This document shows positions 21,085 through 32,900 of a stretch of DNA of 64,000 nucleotides, piece by piece. Source of the DNA: Glandiceps talaboti (Eukaryota > Hemichordata > Enteropneusta > Spengelidae); the NCBI RefSeq assembly GCF_964340395.1, contig NC_135566.1, positions 15,359,001-15,423,000 on the forward strand. Direction: 5' to 3'. The stretch's first letter is position 1; each line of letters opens with the position of its first letter. The position numbers and the translations under genes were made by a program. The notes below the pieces were generated by a model. The model did no database searches. It was given only the letters and a program-made list of their open reading frames with translations, and was not told the origin of the DNA.

Positions 21085-23479
21085 CATGCATCCGTATATG
21101 TATGTATGTATATATGTAAGTAATTAAGTTTCCATAATTTCTTGTACAAACCAGGAGTGTTATTGGTCACACCAAAGAACTAGATCCTACCAGACCAGTG
21201 ACATTTGTATTCAATGGTGGCATGGACTTAGAACGAATCTTTGATGAAGCAGTAAGTATTTTTTTGCTACATTTGTTTTTTTTGTTTTTTTTTGTTTTTT
21301 GAGAAAATTTATGTTATCACTCCAAATCATATAATCTTATTGTCATTTATAATTAAGGGGTACATCATGTATAATACCTATAGCTCAGAATTTTGCTTTC
21401 CAACAATGTGTGTAAGACCAAAAATTTACAGTTTTACCTGTACAGGAGGCATTCAGTTTAAATCTGGTACTGGTTATTTCACACAGGTTTATCAAGTAGA
21501 ACAACATACTAAAGTTATTTCGTTGATTAAAAATCCAAAATAAATACCCATTTCCCATTCATATGGCCACTTTAATTAAAGACATTACTTTTCCCCAAGG
21601 ACCAAATATGAAACTGTGAATCACCACTTTTTGTGAACAAAAAATGATCTAGACATGTTCTGCGCACTAGGGTGAAATCTTGTCTCTTTGATCTTTCAGA
21701 CCCAGTTTTGTGATGTAGTCTGCATCAACAGTTACTATGGATGGTATACTGACACAGGTCACCCAGAGGTCATTGAACTCCAGTTAGAACACAACCTAAG
21801 AGAGTGGTTTAAAACCAGGAATAAACCAATCATGCAGACAGAGTATGGTGCTGGTAGTGTTATTGGAGTACATGAGGTAAAGATTTTAAAAACAGACACT
21901 GAAAACTTTTACCTTCTTACAATTCTTATATTTCTTATTGAAAGAGCAATTGATACCACCATCCTCCATCAAGCTGATATTACTAATTATATATCATCAG
22001 GTGTAAGCTTGAATGTGACCTTTGACCTCCAAGGTCAATTGTCAAATTCAAGTCATTTTTTGTATATCACAGTTACTTTGTTGCCATTACTTTGGTAACA
22101 TAATTTACATCATCATATCGTTTATGAGTTATATCTTAATACCAGGTTTGAGTTCAGTTAATTGCAAGTGGTGGTTAAGTGTGCTTCAGGAGGTACAATA
22201 ATGTGAATGCCTTTTAACTATGCAGTAAAAACTACACGTAAACATGTATGAACTCAGCTTGTGCCCTCTTTAATAGTAGTTATGTCTAGTATTTACTTTT
22301 CATGTTCTTGACTTCATTCACTTGATGATAAATTTGTATTTGTGTGACTTTAAAGGTGCTGTCTCTCATTCTCTTTCCAGGATCCTTCCGTGGCTTTCTC
22401 TGAAGACTACCAAGTTGAAGTTCTTGAACAACATTTTAAAGTCTTTGATAAGCTGAGGAAAGAATTCCTGGTTGGAGAAATGATTTGGAACTTTGCAGAC
22501 TTTATGACTGCACCATGTAAGTTTTAATACAAAAAATGATAACTGTAATATATGATTAGCATTTTGTTATACCAACATGTCTCCAAACAAACTTTCTGAA
22601 GTACAGATTGCCATGGCAATAGATTAAATATTAGCTGTATATGTCTGTACTTTGATGTAGTGATAACTCCTACGGTGCTTCCTGACAACCAAGGTAGGAT
22701 TTTATCACATCTCATGGGATACATACTCAGTTTTTAGCAAATAAACATTCTCTAGCAGGTGCAACTTCTTCTAAACAGCATCAATGAAATTTGCTATATC
22801 TAAGGGTGACCCTATTCGTTTATGTTTCTCATTACTTCTTCATGGCAACTATGAGTCAGTCGGTTGTTTTTTTTCTTAAAAGTAAAAAATTGAAAAATCA
22901 CCTTCTTCATGTTTCTCTGCCTCTCCTTTTCCTCCTCTCAATCTTCTTTTTATTGGATTCCTGGTAATAAACCCTTTCCCAGCTTCTCTACACAATTGAC
23001 ATGTTCTCAGCCCCCCCCCCCCCCCACTTTAATAACTTCCGTCGTGAATGAAATGCTCTGTTTGTGAACAAGTGTCCTCATGACCACCATGACTGCAGAT
23101 GATGTTGACAGTCCAGACAATTGCTTATTCCTGCCAGAGAGGGCGCTCTCCAGCAAAATAATTTTTTATTTTAATGTTGGCGCTGAAAATTTGGATCAGT
23201 TGGGTAATGAGAAACAGAGGAAAAAAATAGGGTCACCCTAATACAATATCCAAAACAAGTGAAGGTCTTTTGAAAAAAACACTTTATTTACAATCTTGCA
23301 ACTCTTCTTACAACATCAATGTATATTTGTCTATTTGAATGTACATTTCAGCAACTGATCGAGTGGTTGGCAACAGAAAAGGAGTTTTCACTCGACAACG
23401 ACAACCCAAGATGGCTGCCTACAGACTCCGTGATCACTACCAAACTATCATCAACTCAACAACCAAATATTATCCATGA
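16037..23479 (+). CDS. GUSB: Beta-glucuronidase, tandem copy 2 (12 exons; mosaic of copies 3 and 1)
   Basis: Exons are 16037-16261, 17181-17363, 18092-18267, 18523-18665, 18877-19073, 19435-19575, 20162-20337, 20749-20898, 21155-21251, 21700-21876, 22381-22516 and 23352-23479. They give 642 residues in an open frame. The signal peptide ([20 protein letters not shown]) is of copy-3 type. Catalytic residues are E451 (WSVANEP) and E544 (QTEYGAG). Exon 1, intron 1, exon 2 and intron 2 match copy 3, whereas intron 3 onward matches copy 1, so the gene appears to be an unequal-crossover product. Exon 4 has an alternative acceptor giving start 18478, which would add 15 residues in frame. The donor of exon 7 is GTATGT. 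The enzyme is predicted to be a functional lysosomal hydrolase of glycoside hydrolase family 2, and nothing in the frame suggests decay. Confidence 0.95.
16980..17121. repeat. (GA)n/(GACA)n repeat, GUSB2 intron 1
   Basis: GA units followed by a short G run and GACA units. It is homologous to 26790-26916 in copy 3. Confidence 0.93.
18387..18531 (+). repeat. Iterated exon-4 acceptor region, GUSB copy 2 (4 units)
   Basis: ATCCACCTGGTTA recurs at 18387, 18435, 18480 and 18525 (periods 48, 45, 45). The acceptors TTTTCTAG before 18478 and before 18523 are both intact and exactly 45 nt apart. Reading through the upstream one is open and encodes [15 protein letters not shown] before the normal YPPGYFVQN. 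The acceptor at 18429 would give an immediate TAA. Confidence 0.88.
19127..19350. repeat. (GAT)n repeat, GUSB2 intron 5
   Basis: A long pure GAT block followed by interrupted units. It is homologous to 9010-9310. Confidence 0.92.
20899..21125. repeat. (AAGT)n and (GT)n repeats, GUSB2 intron 8
   Basis: Begins at the exon 8 donor. It includes about 18 GT units near 21045-21080. Confidence 0.85.
22803..23240. mobile_element. TIR element (GGGTGACCC family) in GUSB2 intron 11
   Basis: This is the duplicated counterpart of 12946-13417, with ends AGGGTGACCCTATT and AATAGGGTCACCCT. It contains a poly-C run near 23010 and has small internal deletions relative to copy 1. Confidence 0.65.
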
Positions 23480-23804
23480 TGACATATCACATTTACCATG
23501 ATGAGAATCAACAAGATGACACAGACTTTTTTAGTGAAATTTGTGGTCTTGAAAACAGAAATATTTTCATAAAAAGTTTTATAATGGATAAAGGCAATGT
23601 CTGTAGGATGTAGAGTAGATGATTCTAACTTCAAAGTCAGTAATAAAAATTTGGTTATGTTAGTGGGTCCAGTCATATATTCGTCCTATGTTTAATCAAT
23701 ACCTGAACTCCCTAGCTTGATTTTTATGAATTTCAACCGTATGATTGATCCTGGCACCCACATGATGAACATTCTTGTCAAAATTATTGACTTATATTTT
23801 CATA

Positions 23805-24252
23805 GACTCTCTCACAGTCCGTGGCGCATCGCATAACCGAAAGGGCTGATTTGTATGTACCGATATCTATGGCATAATTATACTAGAATATCCTTGTACT
23901 GTAGGCCCTTGTTGACTATGGCCATCGCAGTAACATGGAGCATCACAGTAACTTGTGACACATTTACAAATGATTAACCCTACATAGTCATTCTCGCAAA
24001 CCAGTTATTATTTCTACCACTACATTTCGAAGAGGCTCGTTAAGAACGTTGCCGTAAAACAGGCCGTGGTTTGCAATGATGTGGGAGGCTTGTTAAGAAC
24101 GTTGCCATAAAACAGGCCGTGGTTTGCGATGATGTACATAGTCGATGAGGGCCCACAGTACTAGTATATTCATGTACAATTATACAGTAGATATCGGTAC
24201 ATACAAAACAGCCCTTTTAGTGATGCGATGCTCCGAGGACTTTGAGAGAGTC
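23805..24252. mobile_element. Long-TIR MITE (GACTCTCTCACAGTCC family), copy b
   Basis: It shares TIRs and TA flanks with 14011-14426. It is longer (448 against 416 bp) because of the internal duplication near 24031-24135. Confidence 0.8.
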
Positions 24253-24719
24253 TAATATTTTTATTATTTTTTTATATTAAACATTAAGATTGTTTACCAG
24301 TGAAATCTGCACCAACCATATACAATGTGCAAATTGTCATTTTCAATCATAGATTGACTGAAACTGAGATAATTACCTTAGATCCAAGAACTGTCATTAT
24401 CCATAAAAATATAAATATGATATTAAAGACAGTTATCAAGTTTTAATCCTCTGTTCAAATTTTGTGCAATACTTAAAACTAAATAACAATATTCTGTAAA
24501 TCAGTCAATATTTTATAAATTTGCTATATATGACATTTAAAAAGATTGTAAATATTTTTCTATAATAGAAATATATATTACTTATGTTGATGTATCTGAT
24601 TATTTCTTATGTTTGTGAAAATAAAACAAATAACAAGATGAAATTAGTAATGGGTATGAGTTTGTCTGTACTTTAGAATTCACCAGCAAGTTTCTACAGC
24701 ATCAATCAATTTTTCGGTT

Positions 24720-24979
24720 TACTAAGATAGACACATACTAAAACTATTGTTGAGATGGGAAGACATAAGCTATCAATGGACATTGGTTTAATTGTACTAT
24801 AAAGGGTAGGGTAGCAATATTTCTGATGACTTCTATGTACAGTGTACATTTTGGGTACGTCCAGAGTTTACAGCATCTTGATTACAGGGTGATTATATTC
24901 ACATAACAAGCACCACCTTGGCGCACTTTGTAATCTATCACACAGCCCAACAATAGTTTTAGTTGTGTCTATCTTAGTA
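24720..24979. mobile_element. Inverted-repeat element (TACTAAGATAGACACA family), copy b
   Basis: This is the counterpart of 14903-15162. It has the same arms and came with the segmental duplication. Confidence 0.7.
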
Positions 24980-25832
24980 TAATAGTAACCCAAAACCTCA
25001 GCTCAATTGATGTTGTAGTACTTGTGTGCAAAGAAACATGTTGAAAGTTCCCACACTGCAACTAGTGGTATTTCATGTAAAGATTGGCTGAAATGTTGGA
25101 TTTTATGGCCTATAACACCCCCCCCCCCCTCCAAAATAATATTTGTATATATTACAATGTAATGCCCCAATGTGGACTTTTGCACCATAGGGTTATATAT
25201 GTCAGATGGTAATCTGGAAGGTGAGAAACATTCTGATCAAGACTTTCTCAAGTCTCTCGGCTTTCATTGTTTTATTTGTATGAATTGTTTTGTGTTCTTG
25301 AAATCGTCTGGTACACATGTAGAGCCCTTGGGAGACTACTATTAGGGCCAAATAAAAAAATTGTGTGTTTCTGATGACTTGACCGACCTTAGATTTAAAG
25401 CCATCTCTTATATGCAAAGAGGTAAAATTATGACAATTTACTTCTATTTCCCTGTAGATTTTAAGGCCAAATTATCTTTGGTTACATCTTTTTTGTCAGC
25501 CCATACAACAGTCTGCATGTTGTGTTTGTCTACTTCTGAATCACCTAATTGTCTTCATTTACTTCTTTTTACACCTCATCAAGAAATATTGTGACCAACG
25601 AATATCTTATCTTTGGGTCGAAGTTAGTAAATAAAATGTAAAATAAAATAAATTCCCGACCTACCAACCCTATTTTCTGAAGTCATGTTACCGGAAACAA
25701 ACTTTTTGTTTTGTTTTGTCTGGTTCAACTTTGAAGCAGGAAATGGTCCCTCAGTGACACCCCTACCACGTAGTAGTTTGGTCTAAAAACACAACTGACC
25801 AGCTGCGCGAAGTCCGAACTTCAGCTACCAGT

Positions 25833-26786
25833 ATGGCTGTGTCTACGAACATGTGTCGACAGTTGTCAGCACTATTGATGATTCCATTCTTACTACAATC
25901 TTGCAATGGTGCTATTAAAGGTGGAATGCTGTTCCCAAGAGACACAGAATCAAGAGAGACCAAAGATTTAAGCGGAATTTGGAATTTCAGAGCAGATACA
26001 TCACCGAATCGAAATGCTGGATTTGAGCAGCAGTGGTACAAACGACCATTGGCAAAGGTGGGCGGAGCTCAACAAACTTTTGTTCGATGTCCGTACATTC
26101 GAAGTTCTCCACGGCCACACACATTTTAGTGTGTGAAAAAAATGTCAGAGACCAGGACGAAGTCCTTTGGTACCCAAAAATTCTTAAAAACCAACATTTT
26201 ATCACAGTATTTTATTGGTTCTGAAAATACCAGTATTACATCATTATAATTCGAAAAGAAAAGGATATGCAGTCTTTGTTTATCATGTGTATACTAGTAC
26301 TATAACCACAGAGGGATGTGTCCAGGGATGTGCTACCATATCCCCTAATACACCCATTGTGCTACTATCTAGAATCTATTGTAAGCAGGGGAGGCGTGAA
26401 GCTTCGTAATCAGTATATCACACTTTAACACGTTACTTTGGTATTGATAGAAAATTATTTCTTTTATTACATCTTGATTTCATAATTTTACTGTTACGTT
26501 GTCATTACCCAGTAGTACTAGTAGCTTTAAGTTTTCACAATTTTTGCCCTATTTAAAAATACACCTATCCATTTCATAAATCATTGAATTACTTTATTCA
26601 TTATACTCATTGATATGGTAGTGTTGTATACATTGGCTTGATGACCATATGTAAACAGTGCAGACCATAGCAACTACTTGTTTGTCAACAGTTAGTAAGT
26701 GAGTTAGTATGATGGTGATCATATGGTTTACTTAATCATTAGGCCACATGAATGCAGTATGCTTGCATCAACATATTACAAGTAAA

Positions 26787-26872
<86 letters not shown>

Positions 26873-26873
26873 A

Positions 26874-26916
<43 letters not shown>

Positions 26917-29900
26917 GAAGCTGAGCTACGATATTTAGACTTTATTATTTATCATATTTTATGTTTTCCATCAGTCTGGTGCTGTGATTGACATGCCAGT
27001 ACCTTCCAGCTACAATGATGTCACACAAGATAAATCATTACGTGATTTTGTTGGTTGGGTTTGGTACGACAGACAGTTTTATCCTCCATTTTCCTGGCAG
27101 AATCTAAAGCAAAGAGTTGTACTGAGATTTGAAAGTGCTCATTACTATACGACGGTGGTAAGTTGGTAGAATCAACTTGACAAGAACATTGCCAATTAAG
27201 GACAGTGCACTGAGTATATACACATACAAAGACCCATGATTCAATCCCAGGTTCTTATGTTAGTATTATATTATCAATCACGTTGTAAATGGTCTAGTTG
27301 TAGAAATGATACAAGTGCCAATATTATTACTTAAAACATGATGAGATGTCATCCGATGAAGTTGCAGCATTCCACTTAAAGGCCTATGTTTCAATCCCAG
27401 GTTCTTACATGTTGTGAATGATCTAGTTGTAGAAATGATACAAGTGCCAATATTATTACTTAAAACGTGATGAGATGTCATCCGATGAAGTTGCAGCATT
27501 CCACTTAAAGGCCTATGTTTCAATCCCAGGTTCTTACATGTTGTGAATGATCTAGTTGTAGAAATGATACAAGTGCTAATATTATTACTTAAAACATGAT
27601 GAGATGTCGTCCTATGAAGTTGCAGTGTTCCACTTAAAGGCCTTTGTTTCAATCCCAGGTTCTTGTTATCTTACCAGTGGAGCCATGAGAATTATTATTC
27701 TCTGTCTCTGTCTCTCTCTTTTGTTCTGGACCAACTTTTTTCTGTAAACTCTGCCAGACAACTGCTTTTCACACTTACCTGCTGAAGTGGAATATAGGGT
27801 GAGACAGGAGATAGCAATGAGGCATGGTTCCAGTCACTTATAGTTATCGATTTTTAATCTTTACAGTCATACTTTCAAATTAAGATTGTGAAAGTGAGAC
27901 TCTGATATATCTTTAGTGGAATTCAATGGATTTAAGACCAGATCACAAAATGAGAGGTCACAAGCCATGAGTGAGGTCATTTACCATTTTAGGTTGAGGT
28001 CAATGGCAAACTGGCAAGACCAAAGTTTAAATACTCAGTGGCCGATATGACCACAATTTTATTCACCTGTATAGTACATCTTATGAAGGTAGACAACCTG
28101 TTCTTTATTTTGACAGTGGTTGAATGGTGAAGAGGTCATGAGCCATGATGGAGGTCATTTACCATTTGAGGTTGAAATCAGTGCTAAACTATTGTATGGT
28201 GAAAGTAATAGAATCACAGCAGCTGTCAATAACACCTTATCACCACATACACTACCACCTGGTACTATTGAATATAAAACAGATAAAAACAAGTAAGTGT
28301 ACAAATTTATAATCTAGTGCAGTTCCTCGTCTTTTAACGTCCAAACTAACAAATTCAGTACAACAAAGAGCTTGTTTTGTTAATAATATAATCCACCTGG
28401 TTACTTTGTTAACATTCACATTTTGTCTTCTAGATAACATCCACCTGGTTATGTTGTTAATATTGTAATTTTATCTCCAAATATCCACCTGGTTATTTTG
28501 TTAATGTTCAAATTTTGTTTTCTAGATATCCACCTGGTTATTGTGTTAATATTCAAATTTTGTTTTCTAGATATCCACCTGGTTATTTTGTACAGAATCT
28601 TCAGATGGATTTCTTTAACTATGCTGGAATACACCGACCAGTAAAACTATACACTACACCATCAGTATACATTGATGATATCACCGTGGTAACAGACATC
28701 TCAACAACAACAGGTACAATGAAAATCATATCCGAAACATAGAACTTGAATTTTTGTATGTATAATTTAGAAACACTACACTGTGATAGTCAATCAGTTT
28801 GAGCCATTCCATGTGGTGCAAAGGTGACTCCCTGATGACTGACCTTATTATGGGTATATGATCAGTCCATGCAAAACTATATAAGAAGAATAGATTAACT
28901 TCATATTTCTTAGTCTCGGTTACCCAGACTCTTGCCACTGGGGGCTTTGCCTACGAGACCATGAGAGTCTGGGGAAATGAGATTCCAACTATCCCATGCA
29001 GGAAGTAGCCTCTGTAGCAGTGCATTGTGGGGAGTACTTCACGTCCAACATTGCAGGCAAAACAATTTGGGTACCTTCACTACAGATTATCACTTCTCAA
29101 GCAACTGATATATATTAATTACAACACACAGGCCTTGTAAACCCATTTTATGCTTGGAAGAAATGTACTGTGTGACGTCTGTAGCGGGGTAGTTGAAATC
29201 CTGTTTTTCACCAGACTCTTGTTTGGGGTGGTCTTGTAGGCAGAGCCCCCAGTGGTGAGTGTCTGGGTAACCGAGACTACAAATTTCTCTGTAGTTACAG
29301 ACTTGTTATAAACTATATAAAGAAGATAAATTCAAATTTCTCTGTAATTGCCATTAGACCTGATATGCTCTGTGAACAAAGTTGGAATGTTTAGAAACCT
29401 TTTGAGTCAAGTTTTGTGAAGACCATCAACTTTTATCTTTTGTAGTTTTCTCTATAACATCACATGACACACAAAGTAAAATGACAATACAGTCTGCATG
29501 TATGACTTTCTGAGTACAGGTTTTATTTGTGTTTTGTACTACAGGCTCCTACATGACTTAGCTGTCTACTTTATTCCTGTGTGTCATTATACCGTCAACA
29601 TGTAAATACATATCATGTTTTGTGTTGTAAAATATAATGTGCTTTTCTATTCTAGGCCGAGTGAACTACCAGGTTGTGGTTGGTGGTGGTGGTGGTGGTC
29701 AAGGCAATGTTTCATCACAGGTTGATCTCTATGATAAAGATGGTAACAATGTGTCCAGTCAGAAAGACAAACTTCAAGGTCAACTGTCAGTGTCTAATGC
29801 ACATTTCTGGTGGCCTTACACTATGAGTAATGATTCTGCATATCTATATACACTCAAGGTATAATTAGCATGGGTTATTACTTCCATGTATAGTTAGACA

Positions 29901-32900
29901 TTTTGGATTGATAACAGATTAACGATCATGGTGCTTCATCATTTGGCATAGATAGTTTTCACTTTAAAGTTACATTCTGTACCAAAAGACTCCTTTTCAA
30001 AACTACCACATTCTGAATTAAGCTGGAATATTGAAGTAACTCAATTGCAAAGATAAAGAGAAAAAAGTCCTTCTATGTACATGATGTAGATATTATTGAA
30101 TTGATATCATTCAGAGTTTACAGAACCTGGCTGACAAAATTTCAAAATACTAGTACATGAATATAGACTTTGATTTATCGAGATTGTACTGACAGCAGAA
30201 ATAGACTGTGTTTTTGAGAGATATACCTAAGTTACCAAATGGATAGATCAATACATATACTCTCTGTAAACTTTGTGTTCCAGGTTTCCATCACATCTGG
30301 TAGTGGAAGTGATATCTACCGTTTACCTATTGGTATCAGAACTGTCAAAACTACCAACACTCAACTATTAATTAATGACAAACCATTCTACTGTCATGGA
30401 GTAGCCAAACATGAAGATGCTGATGTAAGTCATACCTGCTTTCAAACTTGAAGGGGAATGCCACTGCAGGGAACACAGACATTTTCATAAACTATGGGTC
30501 TTGGAGAGTCATTTCATGATTTTACATCACATACAATTACTTGCAATTTCTGAGAAACATCAATTTTGATCTTGTGCATTTATGGGGTATCTTTGCTATG
30601 GGCTGTTGCATCATTTGTCAACCCCATTTTTCAACTCCAATACAATCATACATTTTCTGATAACTTTAATATGATGTTTTGAATGGGTGTATTATATTTT
30701 GGTTGGAATAACTTTCATTAGGTTTTAAAATCAGTTGCCATAATTAATTTTTCTTTGTGTCCGTAGATCCGTGGTAAAGGAGTAGACTTGCCATTGATAA
30801 CTAAAGATTTTAGTTTGATGAAATGGTTGGGTGCTAACTGTTTCCGTACCAGTCATTATCCGTATGCTGATGAAATCCTGGATATGGCTGACAGACAGGG
30901 AATAGTTGTCATTGATGAATGTCCTGGTGTTGGCATTAAAGAGTTGAGTACACGTATTAGTTTATTTGACGTGCTTGAGTTGAAATTTTTAATCAGTGAT
31001 AGACTTTTTGCCGGTTCCAAGATGCATTGCGTGTCTCTCCATACAACGCCGTGTATTTGTGTACGTGGTGAGGGTTTTGTACGTGCTACTCAGATGGTTG
31101 TCACCTGACCGTACACTGTGTTCACCCGTAAAATCACTGTCTGTCATTGATGATGTTTAGTCTTTGATCTGTAAAATCAATGTCTTTCCATCATTTCCTG
31201 ATGAAAATGTTATTTCAAATGTAATAAAGACAAAACAAGACTAAATGTAACAACATAAGCGACATCCTCTTGCACTATGCATCTTGGAACCGGAAAAAGG
31301 ACTACTAATACTCGAATAGCAGTTCTAGTAACATTTGTCTTTTGTAATCTGCTACAGTTTGCTATTTGTTGGCATGTAGCAATTAAAGGAGCTACTGTGG
31401 CTATAACTATTTTTTTTTGATCAGACAAATAAATACGTTCACAGAAAATTGTTAAAATACCAATAATTAGACACTGTTCATGTTAATTAAGGGTCAGTTG
31501 TATCCAGACTTTGTACAGCAACAGGTTGAAATCATGATCACATTGAGGGCATTTATTTTTTGGTGTGGACCCAAAAATCAATTTGATTGGATTTTATTTT
31601 ACCATATTATGTGAATGGTTGCACAAGTATATATCCACAGGTGATTCAATACTGGTCAGGGTGTACGGTATCACAAGGAAGTTATTCTATCTAACAAACT
31701 AAGTTTTAAAACAAAAACCATACCACTTGCTGCTAGTGCAGCTTTAAGGTGTTCTGGACAAAATATAAGATCTACCCTGAGAATATAAGATCTACTCTGA
31801 GTATGTATAACATCACATAGTCAACGTCATTGAAATTTGTTTTCTTAAATCATAAATTGACTTCTGTTATTTTCAGCCCTGAGAATTTCAGCAATAAGTC
31901 GTTAACTCATCATCTGGAAGTGATGGACGAGTTGGTAAGAAGAGATAAAAACAGACCAGCAGTTATCATGTGGTCTGTGGCCAATGAACCCAACTCAGCT
32001 GCATCACAGGCTGAAGCTTATTTCAAGTAAGTACATCTATGTGCAAGGAAGCTTACAGTATCTGATCTTATTTATCATCAATTAGAATTGATTTATGATA
32101 CATTTAAACCAAATTTGATTAAAATCTGTAAACACTGAAGTAAAGTGCTTTCTCTATGTGTTACACTCGTTTATAGCATTCATATCAAGTGTAAAAGTAT
32201 ACTGTTTCAATTTATTTGTGTATTTACGTTATATCATTGCTTTAACTGTTATTTGCATGTAGCGTCTCCAGTAAGGGGATATGCAGTACCAAAATACAAG
32301 GGTTTGAACTTTAACCTTTCAATTGTGAGATGAAACAATGCCCAAGTTTCTAGGTCATATTTGTTAGTAACCATAGATACAACTTTTAGATTGTTTGATT
32401 GTTTGTGTCTGTAGATCTGTCATTACTCACACCAAGGAAATAGATCCTAGTTCCAGACCAGTTACATTTGTCTGTAACCATGGCTACGACTCTGATCATG
32501 CTGTAAGTATATGAGTGAGCTAGTAGATAAAATTATGTAAACATCTTAGTCTTTTTAATCTATAATAACACTAGACTTTTTCTGTGCAAACTTTTTTCCC
32601 ATAGAACTGAAATGTACAGTTTTCATCATCAAATTGAGAACTTAAAACATTTTTATTGGGACATTCAGAGAAAATGTTGAATCAGAAGGTGATAGTTGCA
32701 GCCTGTAGCTGTCATCAGATTGTGTATTTATTTTGGAATTTTAATTTATAAAACAACTTTACTATGTTTTTGTACTTTAAAAATCAATGTGAAACAACAT
32801 ATACCAAGTCTTTGTTTGTAACTCAATAAATTGTAAAAAGATGCAAAAAGTTTGTTATTATATGTATTGAAAATAACAAACATTTCTCATATACTTTTAA

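Larger units (their letters stand above)
23480..25832. other. Intergenic GUSB2-GUSB3 (paralogous to 13670-16036)
   Basis: There is no gene. It contains the same two inverted-repeat elements and the 5' flank of copy 3, in the same order as the previous interval. A local tandem duplication (GAGGCTCGTTAAGAACGTTG repeated, first unit about 24031, second about 24087) is present here and absent from the other interval. A candidate AATAAA is at 23642-23647. Confidence 0.8.

Noticed and set aside
31000-31108. Continuation of the GUSB3 exon 7 frame past 30942
   Set aside because: It is intronic read-through. Splicing at 30942 keeps the exon length and joins to DPENFSNKS in exon 8.
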